Below are positions 48,460 to 62,100 of a DNA stretch of 64,000 bases, in pieces. The stretch lies in NCBI GenBank assembly GCA_914767715.1, contig OU612067.1, positions 23,844,162 to 23,908,161 on the forward strand, read 5' to 3'. Every line of letters starts with the position of its first letter. The stretch's first letter is position 1. Source of the stretch: Membranipora membranacea (lineage: Eukaryota > Bryozoa > Gymnolaemata > Cheilostomatida > Membraniporidae). A model generated the notes under the pieces. It was given only the letters and a program-made list of their open reading frames with translations. It searched no databases and was not told the DNA's origin. Made by a program: the position numbers and the translations under genes.

Positions 48460-50803
48460 TTAATCCGAGGATTCCAATATTCTGGATTTTGAATAAGGCC
48501 GATAAGAGCTTGAACTGGTTGGAGTTTGATAAAGATTCGAGAGAGTTTTAATTTTTGATGCTGCAGTATGGCATGTTTTTTTTTAGCAAAAGTGACCCTA
48601 ATTAAAACGGACGCTGACGGAGAATGAAAAGCCGCAGAGGCAAACGGTTTGCTGATTCGAGATAAGCAGGAGTTGCTCCTCCTCCTGAGGTGAGTTAGAA
48701 GCAAATCTATTTTTTGATCTGAGCGAAAAAAAAGCGTGATACCCACCCTTGGTATTATTTTGAAAATTTCAAGTCAGCTTATTTACCACCCTATTAATCC
48801 GAGGATTCCAATATTCTGGATTTTGAATAAGGCCGATAAGAGCTTGAACTGGTTGGAGTTTGATAAAGATTCGAGAGAGTTTTAATTTTTGATGCTGCAG
48901 TATGGCATGTTTTTTTTTTAGCAAAAGTGACCCTAATTAAAACGGACGCTGACGGAGAATGAAAAGCCGCAGAGGCAAACGGTTTGCTGATTCGAGATAA
49001 GCAGGAGTTGCTCCTCCTCCTGAGGTGAGTTAGAAGCAAATCTATTTTTTGATCTGAGCGACAAAAAAGCGTGATACCCACCCTTGGTATTATTTTGAAA
49101 ATTTCAAGTCAGCTTATTTACCACCCTATTAATCCGAGGATTCCAATATTCTGGATTTTGAATAAGGCCGATAAGAGCTTGAACTGGTTGGAGTTTGATA
49201 AAGATTCGAGAGAGTTTTAATTTTTGATGCTGCAGTATGGCATGTTTTTTTTTTAGCAAAAGTGACCCTAATTAAAACGGACGCTGACGGAGAATGAAAA
49301 GCCGCAGAGGCAAACGGTTTGCTGATTCGAGATAAGCAGGAGTTGCTCCTCCTCCTGAGGTGAGTTAGAAGCAAATCTATTTTTTGATCTGAGCGAAAAA
49401 AAAGCGTGATACCCACCCTTGGTATTATTTTGAAAATTTCAAGTCAGCTTATTTACCACCCTATTAATCCGAGGATTCCAATATTCTGGATTTTGAATAA
49501 GGCCGATAAGAGCTTGAACTGGTTGGAGTTTGATAAAGATTCGAGAGAGTTTTAATTTTTGATGCTGCAGTATGGCATGTTTTTTTTTTAGCAAAAGTGA
49601 CCCTAATTAAAACGGACGCTGACGGAGAATGGAAAGCCGCAGAGGCAAACGGTTTGCTGATTCGAGATAAGCAGGAGTTGCTCCTCCTCCTGAGGTGAGT
49701 TAGAAGCAAATCTATTTTTTGATCTGAGCGAAAAAAAAGCGTGATACCCACCCTTGGTATTATTTTGAAAATTTCAAGTCAGCTTATTTACCACCCTATT
49801 AATCCGAGGATTCCAATATTCTGGATTTTGAATAAGGCCGATAAGAGCTTGAACTGGTTGGAGTTTGATAAAGATTCGAGAGAGTTTTAATTTTTGATGC
49901 TGCAGTATGGCATGTTTTTTTTTTAGCAAAAGTGACCCTAATTAAAACGGACGCCGACGGAGAATGAAAAGCCGCAGAGGCAAACGGTTTGCTGATTCGA
50001 GATAAGCAGGAGTTGCTCCTCCTCCTGAGGTGACATAGAAGCAAATCTATTTTTTGATCTGAGCGAAAAAAAAGCGTGATACCCACCCTTGGTATTATTT
50101 TGAAAATTTCAAGTCAGCTTATTTACCACCCTATTAATCCGAGGATTCCAATATTCTGGATTTTGAATAAGGCCGATAAGAGCTTGAACTGGTTGGAGTT
50201 TGATAAAGATTCGAGAGAGTTTTAATTTTTGATGCTGCAGTATGGCATGTTTTTTTTTTAGCAAAAGTGACCCTAATTAAAACGGACGCTGACGGAGAAT
50301 AAAAAGCCGCAGAGGCAAACGGTTTGCTGATTCGAGATAAGCAGGAGTTGCTCCTCCTCCTGAGGTGAGTTAGAAGCAAATCTATTCTTTGATCTGAGCG
50401 AAAAAAAAGCGTGATACCCACCCTTGGTATTATTTTGAAAATTTCAAGTCAGCTTATTTACCACCCTATTAATCCGAGGATTCCAATATTCTGGATTTTG
50501 AATAAGGCCGATAAGAGCTTGAACTGGTTGGAGTTTGATAAAGATTCGAGAGAGTTTTAATTTTTGATGCTGCAGTATGGCATGTTTTTTTTTTAGCAAA
50601 AGTGACCCTAATTAAAACGGACGCTGACGGAGAATGAAAAGCCGCAGAGGCAAACGGTTTGCTGATTCGAGATAAGCAGGAGTTGCTCCTCCTCCTGAGG
50701 TGAGTTAGAAGCAAATCTATTTTTTGATCTGAGCGATAAAAAAGCGTGATACCCACCCTTGGTATTATTTTGAAAATTTCAAGTCAGCTTATTTACCACG
50801 CTA
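48460..50803. repeat. Divergent monomers after the 9-mers
   Basis: Starts: 48460, 48794, 49129, 49464, 49799, 50134, 50469. 48460 has T9 and would open a third 9-mer, but the following markers do not match. Variants: ACAAAAAA (48794), AATGGAAAG (49464), CGCCGACGG with GTGACATAG (49799), AATAAAAAG and CTATTCTTT (50134), and ATAAAAAA (50469), which is shared with 47790. Confidence 0.85.
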
Positions 50804-52143
50804 TTAATCCGAGGATTCCAATATTCTGGATTTTGAATAAGGCCGATAAGAGCTTGAACTGGTTGGAGTTTGATAAAGATTCGAGAGAGTTTTAATTTTT
50901 GATGCTGCAGTATGGCATGTTTTTTTTTTAGCAAAAGTGACCCTAATTAAAACGGACGCTGACGGAGAATGGAAAGCCGCAGAGGCAAACGGTTTGCTGA
51001 TTCGAGATAAGCAGGAGTTGCTCCTCCTCCTGAGGTGAGTTAGAAGCAAATCTATTTTTTGATCTGAGCGAAGAAAAAGCGTGATACCCACCCTTGGTAT
51101 TATTTTGAAAATTTCAAGTCAGCTTATTTACCACCCTATTAATCCGAGGATTCCAATATTCTGGATTTTGAATAAGGCCGATAAGAGCTTGAACTGGTTG
51201 GAGTTTGATGAAGATTCGAGAGAGTTTTAATTTTTGATGCTGCAGTATGGCATGTTTTTTTTTTAGCAAAAGTGACCCTAATTAAAACGGACGCTGACGG
51301 AGAATGAAAAGCCGCAGAGGCAAACGGTTTGCTGATTCGAGATAAGCAGGAGTTGCTCCTCCTCCTGAGGTGAGTTAGAAGCAAATCTATTTTTTGATCT
51401 GAGCGAAAAAAAAGCGTGATACCCACCCTTGGTATTATTTTGAAAATTTCAAGTCAGCTTATTTACCACCCTATTAATCCGAGGATTCCAATATTCTGGA
51501 TTTTGAATAAGGCCGATAAGAGCTTGAACTGGTTGGAGTTTGATAAAGATTCGAGAGAGTTTTAATTTTTGATGCTGCAGTATGGCATGTTTTTTTTTTA
51601 GCAAAAGTGACCCTAATTAAAACGGACGCTGACGGAGAATGAAAAGCCGCAGAGGCAAACGGTTTGCTGATTCGAGATAAGCAGGAGTTGCTCCTCCTCC
51701 TGAGGTGAGTTAGAAGCAAATCTATTTTTTGATCTGAGCGAAAAAAAAGCGTGATACCCACCCTTGGTATTATTTTGAAAATTTCAAGTCAGCTTATTTA
51801 CCACCCTATTAATCCGAGGATTCCAATATTCTGGATTTTGAATAAGGCCGATAAGAGCTTGAACTGGTTGGAGTTTGATAAAGATTCGAGAGAGTTTTAA
51901 TTTTTGATGCTGCAGTATGGCATGTTTTTTTTTTAGCAAAAGTGACCCTAATTAAAATGGACGCTGACGGAGAATGAAAAGCCGCAGAGGCAAACGGTTT
52001 GCTGATTCGAGATAAGCAGGAGTTGCTCCTCCTCCTGAGGTGAGTTAGAAGCAAATCTATTTTTTGATCTGAGCGAAAAAAAAGCGTGATACCCACCCTT
52101 GGTATTATTTTGAAAATTTCAAGTCAGCTTATTTACCACCCTA
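50804..52143. repeat. 4-mer HOR, unit 1 (1,340 bp)
   Basis: Starts: 50804, 51139, 51474, 51809. Markers: AATGGAAAG with AAGAAAAA (50804), GATGAAGATT (51139), AAAATGGACG (51809). Confidence 0.9.
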
Positions 52144-53483
52144 TTAATCCGAGGATTCCAATATTCTGGATTTTGAATAAGGCCGATAAGAGCTTGAACT
52201 GGTTGGAGTTTGATAAAGATTCGAGAGAGTTTTAATTTTTGATGCTGCAGTATGGCATGTTTTTTTTTTAGCAAAAGTGACCCTAATTAAAACGGACGCT
52301 GACGGAGAATGGAAAGCCGCAGAGGCAAACGGTTTGCTGATTCGAGATAAGCAGGAGTTGCTCCTCCTCCTGAGGTGAGTTAGAAGCAAATCTATTTTTT
52401 GATCTGAGCGAAGAAAAAGCGTGATACCCACCCTTGGTATTATTTTGAAAATTTCAAGTCAGCTTATTTACCACCCTATTAATCCGAGGATTCCAATATT
52501 CTGGATTTTGAATAAGGCCGATAAGAGCTTGAACTGGTTGGAGTTTGATGAAGATTCGAGAGAGTTTTAATTTTTGATGCTGCAGTATGGCATGTTTTTT
52601 TTTTAGCAAAAGTGACCCTAATTAAAACGGACGCTGACGGAGAATGAAAAGCCGCAGAGGCAAACGGTTTGCTGATTCGAGATAAGCAGGAGTTGCTCCT
52701 CCTCCTGAGGTGAGTTAGAAGCAAATCTATTTTTTGATCTGAGCGAAAAAAAAGCGTGATACCTACCCTTGGTATTATTTTGAAAATTTCAAGTCAGCTT
52801 ATTTACCACCCTATTAATCCGAGGATTCCAATATTCTGGATTTTGAATAAGGCCGATAAGAGCTTGAACTGGTTGGAGTTTGATAAAGATTCGAGAGAGT
52901 TTTAATTTTTGATGCTGCAGTATGGCATGTTTTTTTTTTAGCAAAAGTGACCCTAATTAAAACGGACGCTGACGGAGAATGAAAAGCCGCAGAGGCAAAC
53001 GGTTTGCTGATTCGAGATAAGCAGGAGTTGCTCCTCCTCCTGAGGTGAGTTAGAAGCAAATCTATTTTTTGATCTGAGCGAAAAAAAAGCGTGATACCCA
53101 CCCTTGGTATTATTTTGAAAATTTCAAGTCAGCTTATTTACCACCCTATTAATCCGAGGATTCCAATATTCTGGATTTTGAATAAGGCCGATAAGAGCTT
53201 GAACTGGTTGGAGTTTGATAAAGATTCGAGAGAGTTTTAATTTTTGATGCTGCAGTATGGCATGTTTTTTTTTTAGCAAAAGTGACCCTAATTAAAATGG
53301 ACGCTGACGGAGAATGAAAAGCCGCAGAGGCAAACGGTTTGCTGATTCGAGATAAGCAGGAGTTGCTCCTCCTCCTGAGGTGAGTTAGAAGCAAATCTAT
53401 TTTTTGATCTGAGCGAAAAAAAAGCGTGATACCCACCCTTGGTATTATTTTGAAAATTTCAAGTCAGCTTATTTACCACCCTA
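52144..53483. repeat. 4-mer HOR, unit 2 (1,340 bp)
   Basis: Starts: 52144, 52479, 52814, 53149. All markers of unit 1 recur at +1,340. ACCTACCC in 52479 is private. Confidence 0.9.
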
Positions 53484-56400
53484 TTAATCCGAGGATTCCA
53501 ATATTCTGGATTTTGAATAAGGCCGATAAGAGCTTGAACTGGTTGGAGTTTGATAAAGATTCGAGAGAGTTTTAATTTTTGATGCTGCAGTATGGCATGT
53601 TTTTTTTTTAGCAAAAGTGACCCTAATTAAAACGGACGCTGACGGAGAATGAAAAGCCGCAGAGGCAAATGGTTTGCTGATTCGAGATAAGCAGGAGTTG
53701 CTCCTCCTCCTGAGGTGAGTTAGAAGCAAATCTATTTTTTGATCTGAGCGAAAAAAAAGCGTGATACCCACCCTTGGTATTATTTTGAAAATTTCAAGTC
53801 AGCTTATTTACCACCCTATTAATCCGAGGATTCCAATATTCTGGATTTTGAATAAGGCCGATAAGAGCTTGAACTGGTTGGAGTTTGATGAAGATTCGAG
53901 AGAGTTTTAATTTTTGATGCTGCAGTATGGCATGTTTTTTTTTTAGCAAAAGTGACGCTAATTAAAACGGACGCTGACGGAGAATGAAAAGCCGCAGAGG
54001 CAAACGGTTTGCTGATTCGAGATAAGCAGGAGTTGCTCCTCCTCCTGAGGTGAGTTAGAAGCAAATCTATTTTTTGATCTGAGCGAAAAAAAAGCGTGAT
54101 ACCCACCCTTGGTATTATTTTGAAAATTTCAAGTCAGCTTATTTACCACCCTATTAATCCGAGGATTCCAATATTCTGGATTTTGAATAAGGCCGATAAG
54201 AGCTTGAACTGGTTGGAGTTTGATGAAGATTCGAGAGAGTTTTAATTTTTGATGCTGCAGTATGGCATGTTTTTTTTTTAGCAAAAGTGACCCTAATTAA
54301 AACGGACGCTGACGGAGAATGAAAAGCCGCAGAGGCAAACGGTTTGCTGATTCGAGATGAGCAGGAGTTGCTCCTCCTCCTGAGGTGAGTTAGAAGCAAA
54401 TCTATTTTTTGATCTGAGCGAAAAAAAAGCGTGATACCCACCCTTGGTATTATTTTGAAAATTTCAAGTCAGCTTATTTACCACCCTATTAATCCGAGGA
54501 TTCCAATATTCTGGATTTTGAATAAGGCCGATAAGAGCTTGAACTGGTTGGAGTTTGATAAAGATTCGAGAGAGTTTTAATTTTTGATGCTGCAGTATGG
54601 CATGTTTTTTTTTTGCAAAAGTGACCCTAATTAAAACGGACGCTGACGGAGAATGAAAAGCCGCAGAGGCAAACGGTTTGCTGATTCGAGATAAGCAGGA
54701 GTTGCTCCTCCTCCTGAGGTGAGTTAGAAGCAAATCTATTTTTTGATCTGAGCGAAAAAAAAGCGTGATACCCACCCTTGGTATTATTTTGAAAATTTCA
54801 AGTCAGCTTATTTACCACCCTATTAATCCGAGGATTCCAATAATCTGGATTTTGAATAAGGCCGATAAGAGCTTGAACTGGTTGGAGTTTGATAAAGATT
54901 CGAGAGAGTTTTAATTTTTGATGCTGCAGTATGGCATGTTTTTTTTTTTAGCAAAAGTGACCCTAATTAAAACGGACGCTGACGGAGAATGAAAAGCCGC
55001 AGAGGCAAACGGTTTGCTGATTCGAGATAAGCAGGAGTTGCTCCTCCTCCTGAGGTGAGTTAGAAGCAAATCTATTTTTTGATCTGAGCGAAAAAAAAGC
55101 GTGATACCCACCCTTGGTATTATTTTGAAAATTTCAAGTCAGCTTATTTACCACCCTATTAATCCGAGGATTCCAATATTCTGGATTTTGAATAAGGCCG
55201 ATAAGAGCTTGAACTGGTTGGAGTTTGATAAAGATTCGAGAGAGTTTTAATTTTTGATGCTGCAGTATGGCATGTTTTTTTTTTGCAAAAGTGACCCTAA
55301 TTAAAACGGACGCTGACGGAGAATGAAAAGCCGCAGAGGCAAACGGTTTGCTGATTCGAGATAAGCAGGAGTTGCTCCTCCTCCTGAAGTGAGTTAGAAG
55401 CAAATCTGTTTTTTTATCTGAGCGAAAAAAAAGCGTGATACCCACCCTTGGTATTATTGTGAAAATTTCAAGTCAGCTTATTTACCACCCTATTAATCCG
55501 AGGATTCCAATATTCTGGATTTTGAATAAGGCCGATAAGAGCTTGAACTGGTTGGAGTTTGATAAAGATTCGAGAGAGTTTTAATTTTTGATGCTGCAGT
55601 ATGGCATGTTTTTTTTTTAGCAAAAGTGACCCTAATTAAAACGGACGCTGACGGAGAATGAAAAGCCGCAGAGGCAAACGGTTTGCTGATTCGAGATGAG
55701 CAGGAGTTGCTCCTCCTGCTGAGGTGAGTTAGAAGCAAATCTATTTTTTGATCTGAGCGAAAAAAAAGCGTGATACCCACCCTTGGTATTATTTTGAAAA
55801 TTTCAAGTCAGCTTATTTACCACCCTATTAATCCGAGGATTCCAATATTCTGGATTTTGAATAAGGCCGATAAGAGCTTGAACTGGTTGGAGTTTGATAA
55901 AGATTCGAGAGAGTTTTAATTTTTGATGCTGCAGTATGGCATGTTTTTTTTTTAGCAAAAGTGACCCTAATTAAAACGGACGCTGACGGAGAATGAAAAG
56001 CCGCAGAGGCAAACGGTTTGCTGATTCGAGATAAGCAGGAGTTGCTCCTCCTCCTGAGGTGAGTTAGAAGCAAATCTATTTTTTGATCTGAGCGAAAAAA
56101 AAGCGTGATACCCACCCTTGGTATTATTTTGAAAATTTCAAGTCAGCTTATTTACCACCCTATTAATCCGAGGATTCCAATATTCTGGATTTTGAATAAG
56201 GCCGATAAGAGCTTGAACTGGTTGGAGTTTGATAAAGATTCGAGAGAGTTTTAATTTTTGATGCTGCAGTATGGCATGTTTTTTTTTAGCAAAAGTGACC
56301 CTAATTAAAACGGACGCTGACGGAGAATGAAAAGCCGCAGAGGCAAACGGTTTGCTGATTCGAGATAAGCAGGAGTTGCTCCTCCTCCTGAGGTGAGTTA

Positions 56401-56831
56401 GAAGCAAATCTATTTTTTGATCTGAGCGAAAAAAAAGCGTGATACCCACCCTTGGTATTATTTTGAAAATTTCAAGTCAGCTTATTTACCACCCAATTAA
56501 TCCGAGGATTCCAATATTCTGGATTTTGAATAAGGCCGATAAGAGCTTGAACTGGTTGGAGTTTGATAAAGATTCGAGAGAGTTTTAATTTTTGATGCTG
56601 CAGTATGGCATGTTTTTTTTTTAGCAAAAGTGACCCTAATTAAAACGGACGCTGACGGAGAATGAAAAGCCGCAGAGGCAAACGGTTTGCTGATTCGAGA
56701 TAAGCAGGAGTTGCTCCTCCTCCTGAGGTGAGTTAGAAGCAAATCTATTTTTTGATCTGAGCGACAAAAAAGCGTGATACCCACCCTTGGTATTATTTTG
56801 AAAATTTCAAGTCAGCTTATTTACCACCCTA
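53484..56831. repeat. Heterogeneous monomers rich in poly-T changes
   Basis: Starts: 53484, 53819, 54154, 54489, 54823, 55159, 55493, 55828, 56163, 56497. Variants: GCAAATGG (53484); GATGAAG with GTGACGCTAA (53819); GATGAAG with GATGAGC (54154); T10 with the next A lost (54489 and 55159); T11 and AATAATCTGG (54823, 336 bp); CTGAAGTGAG, TCTGTTTTTT and TATTGTGAAA (55159); GATGAGC and CTGCTGAGG (55493); T9 (56163); ACCCAATTAA before and ACAAAAAA in 56497. Confidence 0.88.
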
Positions 56832-58840
56832 TTAATCCGAGGATTCCAATATTCTGGATTTTGAATAAGGCCGATAAGAGCTTGAACTGGTTGGAGTTTG
56901 ATAAAGATTCGAGAGAGTTTTAATTTTTGATGCTGCAGTATGGCATGTTTTTTTTTTAGCAAAAGTGACCCTAATTAAAACGGACGCTGACGGAGAATGA
57001 AAAGCCGCAGAGGCAAACGGTTTGCTGATTCGAGATAAGCAGGAGTTGCTCCTCCTCCTGAGGTGAGTTAGAAGCAAATCTATTTTTTGATCTGAGCGAA
57101 GAAAAAGCGTGATACCCACCCTTGGTATTATTTTGAAAATTTCAAGTCAGCTTATTTACCACCCTATTAATCCGAGGATTCCAATATTCTGGATTTTGAA
57201 TAAGGCCGATAAGAGCTTGAACTGGTTGGAGTTTGATGAAGATTCGAGAGAGTTTTAATTTTTGATGCTGCAGTATGGCATGTTTTTTTTTAGCAAAAGT
57301 GACCCTAATTAAAACGGACGCTGACGGAGAATGAAAAGCCGCAGAGGCAAACGGTTTGCTGATTCGAGATAAGCAGGAGTTGCTCCTCCTCCTGAGGTGA
57401 GTTAGAAGCAAATCTATTTTTTGATCTGAGCGAAAAAAAAGCGTGATACCCACCCTTGGTATTATTTTGAAAATTTCAAGTCAGCTTATTTACCACCCTA
57501 TTAATCCGAGGATTCCAATATTCTGGATTTTGAATAAGGCCGATAAGAGCTTGAACTGGTTGGAGTTTGATAAAGATTCGAGAGAGTTTTAATTTTTGAT
57601 GCTGCAGTATGGCATGTTTTTTTTTTAGCAAAAGTGACCCTAATTAAAACGGACGCTGACGGAGAATGAAAAGCCGCAGAGGCAAACGGTTTGCTGATTC
57701 GAGATAAGCAGGAGTTGCTCCTCCTCCTGAGGTGAGTTAGAAGCAAATCTATTTTTTGATCTGAGCGAAAAAAAAGCGTGATACCCACCCTTGGTATTAT
57801 TTTGAAAATTTCAAGTCAGCTTATTTACCACCCTATTAATCCGAGGATTCCAATATTCTGGATTTTGAATAAGGCCGATAAGAGCTTGAAGTGGTTGGAG
57901 TTTGATAAAGATTCGAGAGAGTTTTAATTTTTGATGCTGCAGTATGGCATGTTTTTTTTTTAGCAAAAGTGACCCTAATTAAAATGGACGCTGACGGAGA
58001 ATGAAAAGCCGCAGAGGCAAACGGTTTGCTGATTCGAGATAAGCAGGAGTTGCTCCTCCTCCTGAGGTGAGTTAGAAGCAAATCTATTTTTTGATCTGAG
58101 CGAAAAAAAAGCGTGATACCCACCCTTGGTATTATTTTGAAAATTTCAAGTCAGCTTATTTACCACCCTATTAATCCGAGGATTCCAATATTCTGGATTT
58201 TGAATAAGGCCGATAAGAGCTTGAACTGGTTGGAGTTTGATAAAGATTCGAGAGAGTTTTAATTTTTGATGCTGCAGTATGGCATGTTTTTTTTTTAGCA
58301 AAAGTGACCCTAATTAAAACGGACGCTGACGGAGAATGAAAAGCCGCAGAGGCAAACGGTTTGCTGATTCGAGATAAGCAGGAGTTGCTCCTCCTCCTGA
58401 GGTGAGTTAGAAGCAAATCTATTTTTTGATCTGAGCGAAAAAAAAGCGTGATACCCACCCTTGGTATTATTTTGAAAATTTCAAGTCAGCTTATTTACCA
58501 CCCTATTAATCCGAGGATTCCAATATTCTGGATTTTGAATAAGGCCGATAAGAGCTTGAACTGGTTGGAGTTTGATGAAGATTCGAGAGAGTTTTAATTT
58601 TTGATGCTGCAGTATGGCATGTTTTTTTTTTAGCAAAAGTGACGCTAATTAAAACGGACGCTGACGGAGAATGAAAAGCCGCAGAGGCAAACGGTTTGCT
58701 GATTCGAGATAAGCAGGAGTTGCTCCTCCTCCTGAGGTGAGTTAGAAGCAAATCTATTTTTTGATCTGAGCGAAAAAAAAGCGTGATACCCACCCTTGGT
58801 ATTATTTTGAAAATTTCAAGTCAGCTTATTTACCACCCTA
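56832..58840. repeat. Second copy of the 52144-54153 monomer series
   Basis: Starts: 56832, 57167, 57501, 57836, 58171, 58506. The marker order AAGAAAAA, GATGAAG, none, AAAATGGACG, none, GATGAAG with GTGACGCTAA repeats the series at 52144, 52479, 52814, 53149, 53484, 53819, at an offset of 4,687-4,688 bp (14 monomers). Private here: T9 in 57167 and GAAGTGGTT in 57836. It ends exactly at the A/B junction. Confidence 0.82.
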
Positions 58841-58937
58841 TTAATCCGTGGATTCCAATATTCTGGATTTTGAATAAGAGCTTGAACTGGTTGGAGTTTG
58901 ATAAAGATTCGAGAGAGTTTTAATTTTTGATGTTGCC
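58835..58937. repeat. Junction between monomer subfamilies A and B
   Basis: The last A-type diagnostic base is A58835 (ACCACCC) and the first B-type bases are T58933 and C58937 (TTGCCG). The switch therefore falls within about 100 bp, inside the first part of the monomer at 58841. That stretch also carries a private T58849 and a 9-bp deletion at about 58873-58878. The deletion removes one of two ATAAG direct repeats and the bases between them. Confidence 0.9.
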
Positions 58938-59166
58938 GTATGGCATGTTTTTTTTTTAGCAAAAGTGACCCTTATTAAAACGGACGCTGACGGAGAATGA
59001 AAAGCCGCAGAGGCAAACGGTTTGCTGATTCGAGATAAGCAGAAGTTGCTCCTCCTCATGAGGTGAGTTAGAAGCAAATCTATTTTTTGATCTGAGCGAA
59101 AAAAAAGCGTGATACCCACCCTTGGTATTATTTTGAAAATTTCAAGTCAGCTTAATTACCGCCCTA
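58841..59166. repeat. Chimeric 326-bp junction monomer
   Basis: This is the shortest monomer in the array. Its first 90 or so bases are A-like apart from T58849 and the 9-bp deletion; the rest has all B diagnostic bases. The deletion fits slippage or unequal exchange between the ATAAG repeats of AATAAGGCCGATAAGAGC. Confidence 0.92.
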
Positions 59167-62100
59167 TTAATCCGAGGATTCCAATATTCTGGATTTTGAA
59201 TAAGGCCGATAAGAGCTTGAACTGGTTGGAGTTTGATAAAGATTCGAGAGAGTTTTAATTTTTGATGTTGCCGTATGGCATGTTTGTTTTTTAGCAAAAG
59301 TGACCCTTATTAAAACGGACGCTGACGGAGAATGAAAAGCCGCAGAGGCAAACGGTTTGCTGATTCGAGATAAGCAGAAGTTGCTCCTCCTCATGAGGTG
59401 AGTTAGAAGCAAATCTATTTTTTGATCTGAGCGAAAAAAAAGCGTGATACCCACCCTTGGTATTATTTTGAAAATTTCAAGTCAGCTTAATTACCGCCCT
59501 ATTAATCCGAGGATTCCAATATTCTGGATTTTGAATAAGGCCGATAAGAGCTTGAACTGGTTGGAGTTTGATAAAGATTCGAGAGAGTTTTAATTTTTGA
59601 TGTTGCCGTATGGCATGTTTGTTTTTTAGCAAAAGTGACCCTTATTAAAACGGACGCTGACGGAGAATGAAAAGCCGCAGAGGCAAACGGTTTGCTGATT
59701 CGAGATAAGCAGAAGTTGCTCCTCCTCATGAGGTGAGTTAGAAGCAAATCTATTTTTTGATCTGAGCGAAAAAATAGCGTGATACCCACCCTTGGTATTA
59801 TTTTGAAAATTTCAAGTCAGCTTAATTACCGCCCTATTAATCCGAGGATTCCAATATTCTGGATTTTGAATAAGGCCGATAAGAGCTTGAACTGGTTGGA
59901 GTTTGATAAAGATTCGAGAGAGTTTTAATTTTTGATGTTGCCGTATGGCATGTTTGTTTTTTAGCAAAAGTGACCCTTAATAAAACGGACGCTGACGGAG
60001 AATGAAAAGCCGCAGAGGCAAACGGTTTGCTGATTCGAGATAAGCAGAAGTTGCTCCTCCTCATGAGGTGAGTTAGAAGCAAATCTATTTTTTGATCTGA
60101 GCGAAAAAAAAGCGTGATACCCACCCTTGGTATTATTTTGAAAATTTCAAGTCAGCTTAATTACCGCCCTATTAATCCGAGGATTCCAATATTCTGGATT
60201 TTGAATAAGGCCGATAAGAGCTTGAACTGGTTGGAGTTTGATAAAGATTCGAGAGAGTTTTAATTTTTGATGTTGCCGTATGGCATGTTTTTTTTTTAGC
60301 AAAAGTGACCCTTATTAAAACGGACGCTGACGGAGAATGAAAAGCCGCAGAGGCAAACGGTTTGCTGATTCGAGATAAGCAGAAGTTGCTCCTCCTCATG
60401 AGGTGAGTTAGAAGCAAATCTATTTTTTGATCTGAGCGAAAAAAAAGCGTGATACCCACCCTTGGTATTATTTTGAAAATTTCAAGTCAGCTTAATTACC
60501 GCCCTATTAATCCGAGGATTCCAATATTCTGGATTTTGAATAAGGCCGATAAGAGCTTGAACTGGTTGGAGTTTGATAAAGATTCGAGAGAGTTTTAATT
60601 TTTGATGTTGCCGTATGGCATGTTTTTTTTTTAGCAAAAGTGACCCTTATTAAAACGGACGCTGACGGAGAATGAAAAGCCGCAGAGGCAAACGGTTTGC
60701 TGATTCGAGATAAGCAGAAGTTGCTCCTCCTCATGAGGTGAGTTAGAAGCAAATCTATTTTTTGATCTGAGCGAAAAAAAAGCGTGATACCCACCCTTGG
60801 TATTATTTTGAAAATTTCAAGTCAGCTTAATTACCGCCCTATTAATCCGAGGATTCCAATATTCTGGATTTTGAATAAGGCCGATAAGAGCTTGAACTGG
60901 TTGGAGTTTGATAAAGATTCGAGAGAGTTTTAATTTTTGATGTTGCCGTATGGCATGTTTGTTTTTTAGCAAAAGTGACCCTTATTAAAACGGACGCTGA
61001 CGGAGAATGAAAAGCCGCAGAGGCAAACGGTTTGCTGATTCGAGATAAGCAGAAGTTGCTCCTCCTCATGAGGTGAGTTAGAAGCAAATCTATTTTTTGA
61101 TCTGAGCGAAAAAAAAGCGTGATACCCACCCTTGGTATTATTTTGAAAATTTCAAGTCAGCTTAATTACCGCCCTATTAATCCGAGGATTCCAATATTCT
61201 GGATTTTGAATAAGGCCGATAAGAGCTTGAACTGGTTGGAGTTTGATAAAGATTCGAGAGAGTTTTAATTTTTGATGTTGCCGTATGGCATGTTTTTTTT
61301 TTAGCAAAAGTGACCCTTATTAAAACGGACGCTGACGGAGAATGAAAAGCCGCAGAGGCAAACGGTTTGCTGATTCGAGATAAGCAGAAGTTACTCCTCC
61401 TCATGAGGTGAGTTAGAAGCAAATCTATTTTTTGATCTGAGCGAAAAAAAAGCGTGATACCCACCCTTGGTATTATTTTGAAAATTTCAAGTCAGCTTAA
61501 TTACCGCCCTATTAATCCGAGGATTCCAATATTCTGGATTTTGAATAAGGCCGATAAGAGCTTGAACTGGTTGGAGTTTGATAAAGATTCGAGAGAGTTT
61601 TAATTTTTGATGTTGCCGTATGGCATGTTTTTTTTTTAGCAAAAGTGACCCTTATTAAAACGGACGCTGACGGAGAATGAAAAGCCGCAGAGGCAAACGG
61701 TTTGCTGATTCGAGATAAGCAGAAGTTGCTCCTCCTCATGAGGTGAGTTAGAAGCAAATCTATTTTTTGATCTGAGCGAAAAAAAAGCGTGATACCCACC
61801 CTTGGTATTATTTTGAAAATTTCAAGTCAGCTTAATTACCGCCCTATTAATCCGAGGATTCCAATATTCTGGATTTTAAATAAGGCCGATAAGAGCTTGA
61901 ACTGGTTGGAGTTTGATAAAGATTCGAGAGAGTTTTAATTTTTGATGTTGCCGTATGGCATGTTTGTTTTTTAGCAAAAGTGACCCTTATTAAAACGGAC
62001 GCTGACGGAGAATGAAAAGCCGCAGAGGCAAACGGTTTGCTGATTCGAGATAAGCAGAAGTTGCTCCTCCTCATGAGGTGAGTTAGAAGCAAATCTATTT

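Noticed and set aside
48460-51473. A third full 9-mer unit
   Set aside because: Only the opening T9 monomer matches; GTGACACCC and AAAAAAAGG are absent at the expected +3,014 positions.
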